Shown one piece after another: positions 3,772-5,189 of a stretch of DNA of 5,189 nucleotides (the first letter of the stretch is position 1; each line of letters starts with the position of its first letter). Both the position numbers and the translations under genes were made by a program. Origin of the DNA: Chromatiaceae bacterium (lineage in GTDB: Bacteria > Pseudomonadota > Gammaproteobacteria > Chromatiales > Chromatiaceae); the NCBI GenBank assembly GCA_016880695.1, contig JAEHCY010000068.1, positions 1 to 5,189 on the forward strand, in the 5' to 3' direction. Under the pieces are notes generated by a model, which did not search any database, was not told the DNA's origin, and saw only the letters and a list, made by a program, of their open reading frames with translations.

Positions 3772-5145
3772 TCAACCCCCGCCGGTGCCCTCGCCCCCGC
3801 GGGCTCCCGGCGTTGGCGATCGGGCGATGAGGAGCCCGCCGGCCCCCAGTGTGAGCAGGCTCGCCAGCACCGCCCAGGGCCGCTCCCACAGGACCAGGAC
3901 CAGGGCCACAGCGCTGACCCCGGCGAACAGGAGCGGGGGCAGGGGATAGAGCGGCACCCGGAAGGGGCGCGGCAGATCGGGGGCACGCCGACGCAGCCGG
4001 ATCACCCCCAGCACGGTGAGCAGGGCGCACAGGTTCAGGGTGAAGCCGGCGTAGGTCAGCACGCCCTCGAAGGAATCGGTGGCGATGAAGGCCAGAGCCA
4101 GCCCCTGCTGCAGCGCGATGGCCCGCACCGGGACACCGCGGCGGCTGCGAAGCGCCAGGAACCGAAGCGGCGCCACGTCCTCCCCGATCACCTGCAGGAT
4201 GCGCGGTCCGGCCAGGATCATGGCGCTGAGGGTGGAGAGCAGAACCAGGCACAGGGCACCCGCCATGATCCGCCCGCCTTCGGCGCCGAAGAGGTAACGG
4301 GCGGAGAGGGCACCCACCTCGAGCGTTCCGCGGAGCTCCGCGTTGGGGACGGTGCGCAGAAACACCCCATTGAGCAGGAGGTAGAGCAACGTCACCACAA
4401 GGGTGCCCTGGATCAGGGCGCGGGGCACCGTCCGCAGCGGGTCTTTGACCTCGTCGATCAGATAAGCCGCGGCGTTCCACCCGCAATAGGCATAGGACAC
4501 ATACACCAGCGACCACCCGAAGGCCGGGGTGACCAAGGCCTCCAGGCCGGCCGCCGACGGCAGCAGCGGGAGCCCCCCGGGCACCGGTGCCGCCATCAGC
4601 CCCACCGCCAGGAACACCCCGATGACCGCGACCTTCACCAGGGTGACCAGGTTCTGGAAGCCCTTGCCGAGCTGCAGATCCACCAGGTGAAACAGCCCCA
4701 CGCCAAGCACACTGGCCACCGCCACCAGGCGCGGCGAGACCGGCCACAGGGTGGCCGCGTAGCGGCCGAGCGCCATGGCGGCGAGACCCACCGGCGCGGC
4801 AAAGCCGACGGTGACGGAGATCCAGCCCGCCAGGTACCCGAGGGCCGGATGGAAAATGCGGGAAAGAAAGTGGTACTCGCCCCCGGAGCGCGGCAGCGCG
4901 GCGGCCAGCTCGGCGTAGGACAAGGCCCCGCACAGGGCCACCAGCCCGCCCAGGGCCCAGAGGCTAAGGAGCGCGAACCCCTCGCCCACCCCCGCCGCCT
5001 GCAGGCCCAGGGTGGTGAACACCCCCGTACCCACCATGTTGGCGACCACGATGGCCAGCGCAGTCGGATAGCCGATGAATCGCCGCGAGGCGCGCGCCCC
5101 TTCCGCGGCGTGGACCCCCGGCGCGTCAGCCGCCACCGGGCACAC
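3772..5145 (-). CDS. APC-superfamily amino acid permease
   Basis: This 457-aa inner-membrane protein has the layout of the amino acid-polyamine-organocation superfamily (AA_permease_2 type): about 12 hydrophobic segments, roughly at 27-48, 57-80, 100-125, 138-158, 165-187, 208-230, 243-265, 291-314, 343-357, 361-383, 400-419 and 424-441. The diagnostic first-helix motif is VVANMVGTGVFTTLG (33-47), where the unwound GTG segment binds the substrate backbone. YAELAAALPRSGGEYHFL (77-94) is the conserved TM2-TM3 segment, and EVKDPLRTVPRA (232-243) the loop after TM6. It should import or exchange amino acids; the substrate cannot be read from sequence. An in-frame stop at 5184-5182 limits the start to GTG 5145 or GTG 5136, neither with a strong SD, and homology starts near residue 22. 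The tail (GARGGEGTGGG) is glycine-rich and outside the fold. The gene appears intact. Confidence 0.9.
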   Translation of the reverse strand: MCPVAADAPGVHAAEGARASRRFIGYPTALAIVVANMVGTGVFTTLGLQAAGVGEGFALLSLWALGGLVALCGALSYAELAAALPRSGGEYHFLSRIFHPALGYLAGWISVTVGFAAPVGLAAMALGRYAATLWPVSPRLVAVASVLGVGLFHLVDLQLGKGFQNLVTLVKVAVIGVFLAVGLMAAPVPGGLPLLPSAAGLEALVTPAFGWSLVYVSYAYCGWNAAAYLIDEVKDPLRTVPRALIQGTLVVTLLYLLLNGVFLRTVPNAELRGTLEVGALSARYLFGAEGGRIMAGALCLVLLSTLSAMILAGPRILQVIGEDVAPLRFLALRSRRGVPVRAIALQQGLALAFIATDSFEGVLTYAGFTLNLCALLTVLGVIRLRRRAPDLPRPFRVPLYPLPPLLFAGVSAVALVLVLWERPWAVLASLLTLGAGGLLIARSPTPGARGGEGTGGG

Positions 5146-5189
5146 GCGGGAGAGCGCGGCTGCGGTTGCGCCGCGAGCGCCTCACCGCA

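Noticed and set aside
3632..4933. 433-aa minus-strand reading frame
   Set aside because: It lies in another frame of the same strand as the APC permease. Its translation is Arg/Gly/Ala/Pro-rich low complexity without membrane pattern, a typical shadow in GC-rich DNA.

Overview
The window is GC-rich bacterial DNA. Its coding style and its REP-like hairpins (CCCGGATGCAGCG..., GGTGGATAAGCGAAGCGC...) suggest a proteobacterium, most likely a gammaproteobacterium. That placement is inference; no phylogenetic marker gene is present.

The right third (3772-5145, minus) is one well-formed housekeeping-type gene, an APC-superfamily amino acid permease. Left of it, about 22-3650, lies an accessory patchwork dominated by small toxin-antitoxin (TA) genes and repeats. 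From left to right: (a) the apparent first codons of a minus-strand gene leaving the window at position 1; (b) about 500 bp of non-coding DNA with REP-like hairpins; (c) a complete RHH antitoxin/ParE toxin operon on minus (1088-529) with a readable promoter, palindromic operators and SD; (d) one copy of a 41-bp repeat; (e) a probable ORF-less group II intron on minus (about 1886-1198), with recognisable 5' end, domain V and domain VI; (f) on plus, a HicB-like antitoxin followed by a frameshifted HicA-like toxin remnant (2023-2532); (g) a hairpin/REP cluster between convergent genes; (h) on minus, a RelE/YafQ-like toxin whose upstream overlapping partner is a 153-165 aa protein with a hydrophobic segment that I do not recognise; (i) a second, identical copy of the 41-bp repeat.

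Three structural facts connect the region. The two 41-bp repeats are in the same orientation, and each sits immediately upstream of a minus-strand TA operon. An imperfect repeat of about 50 bp, at 1-50 and 3622-3668, brackets the whole patchwork, as if it had been inserted into or duplicated at a site next to the permease. The intron is intergenic and lies next to a perfect GC hairpin, as group IIC-type introns do.

The best candidate for something undescribed is the 2705-3483 pair: a RelE-family toxin with a non-canonical, possibly membrane-associated partner in the antitoxin position. Next come the intron, with a CGC domain V triad and no visible bulged branch-point A, and the 41-bp repeat.
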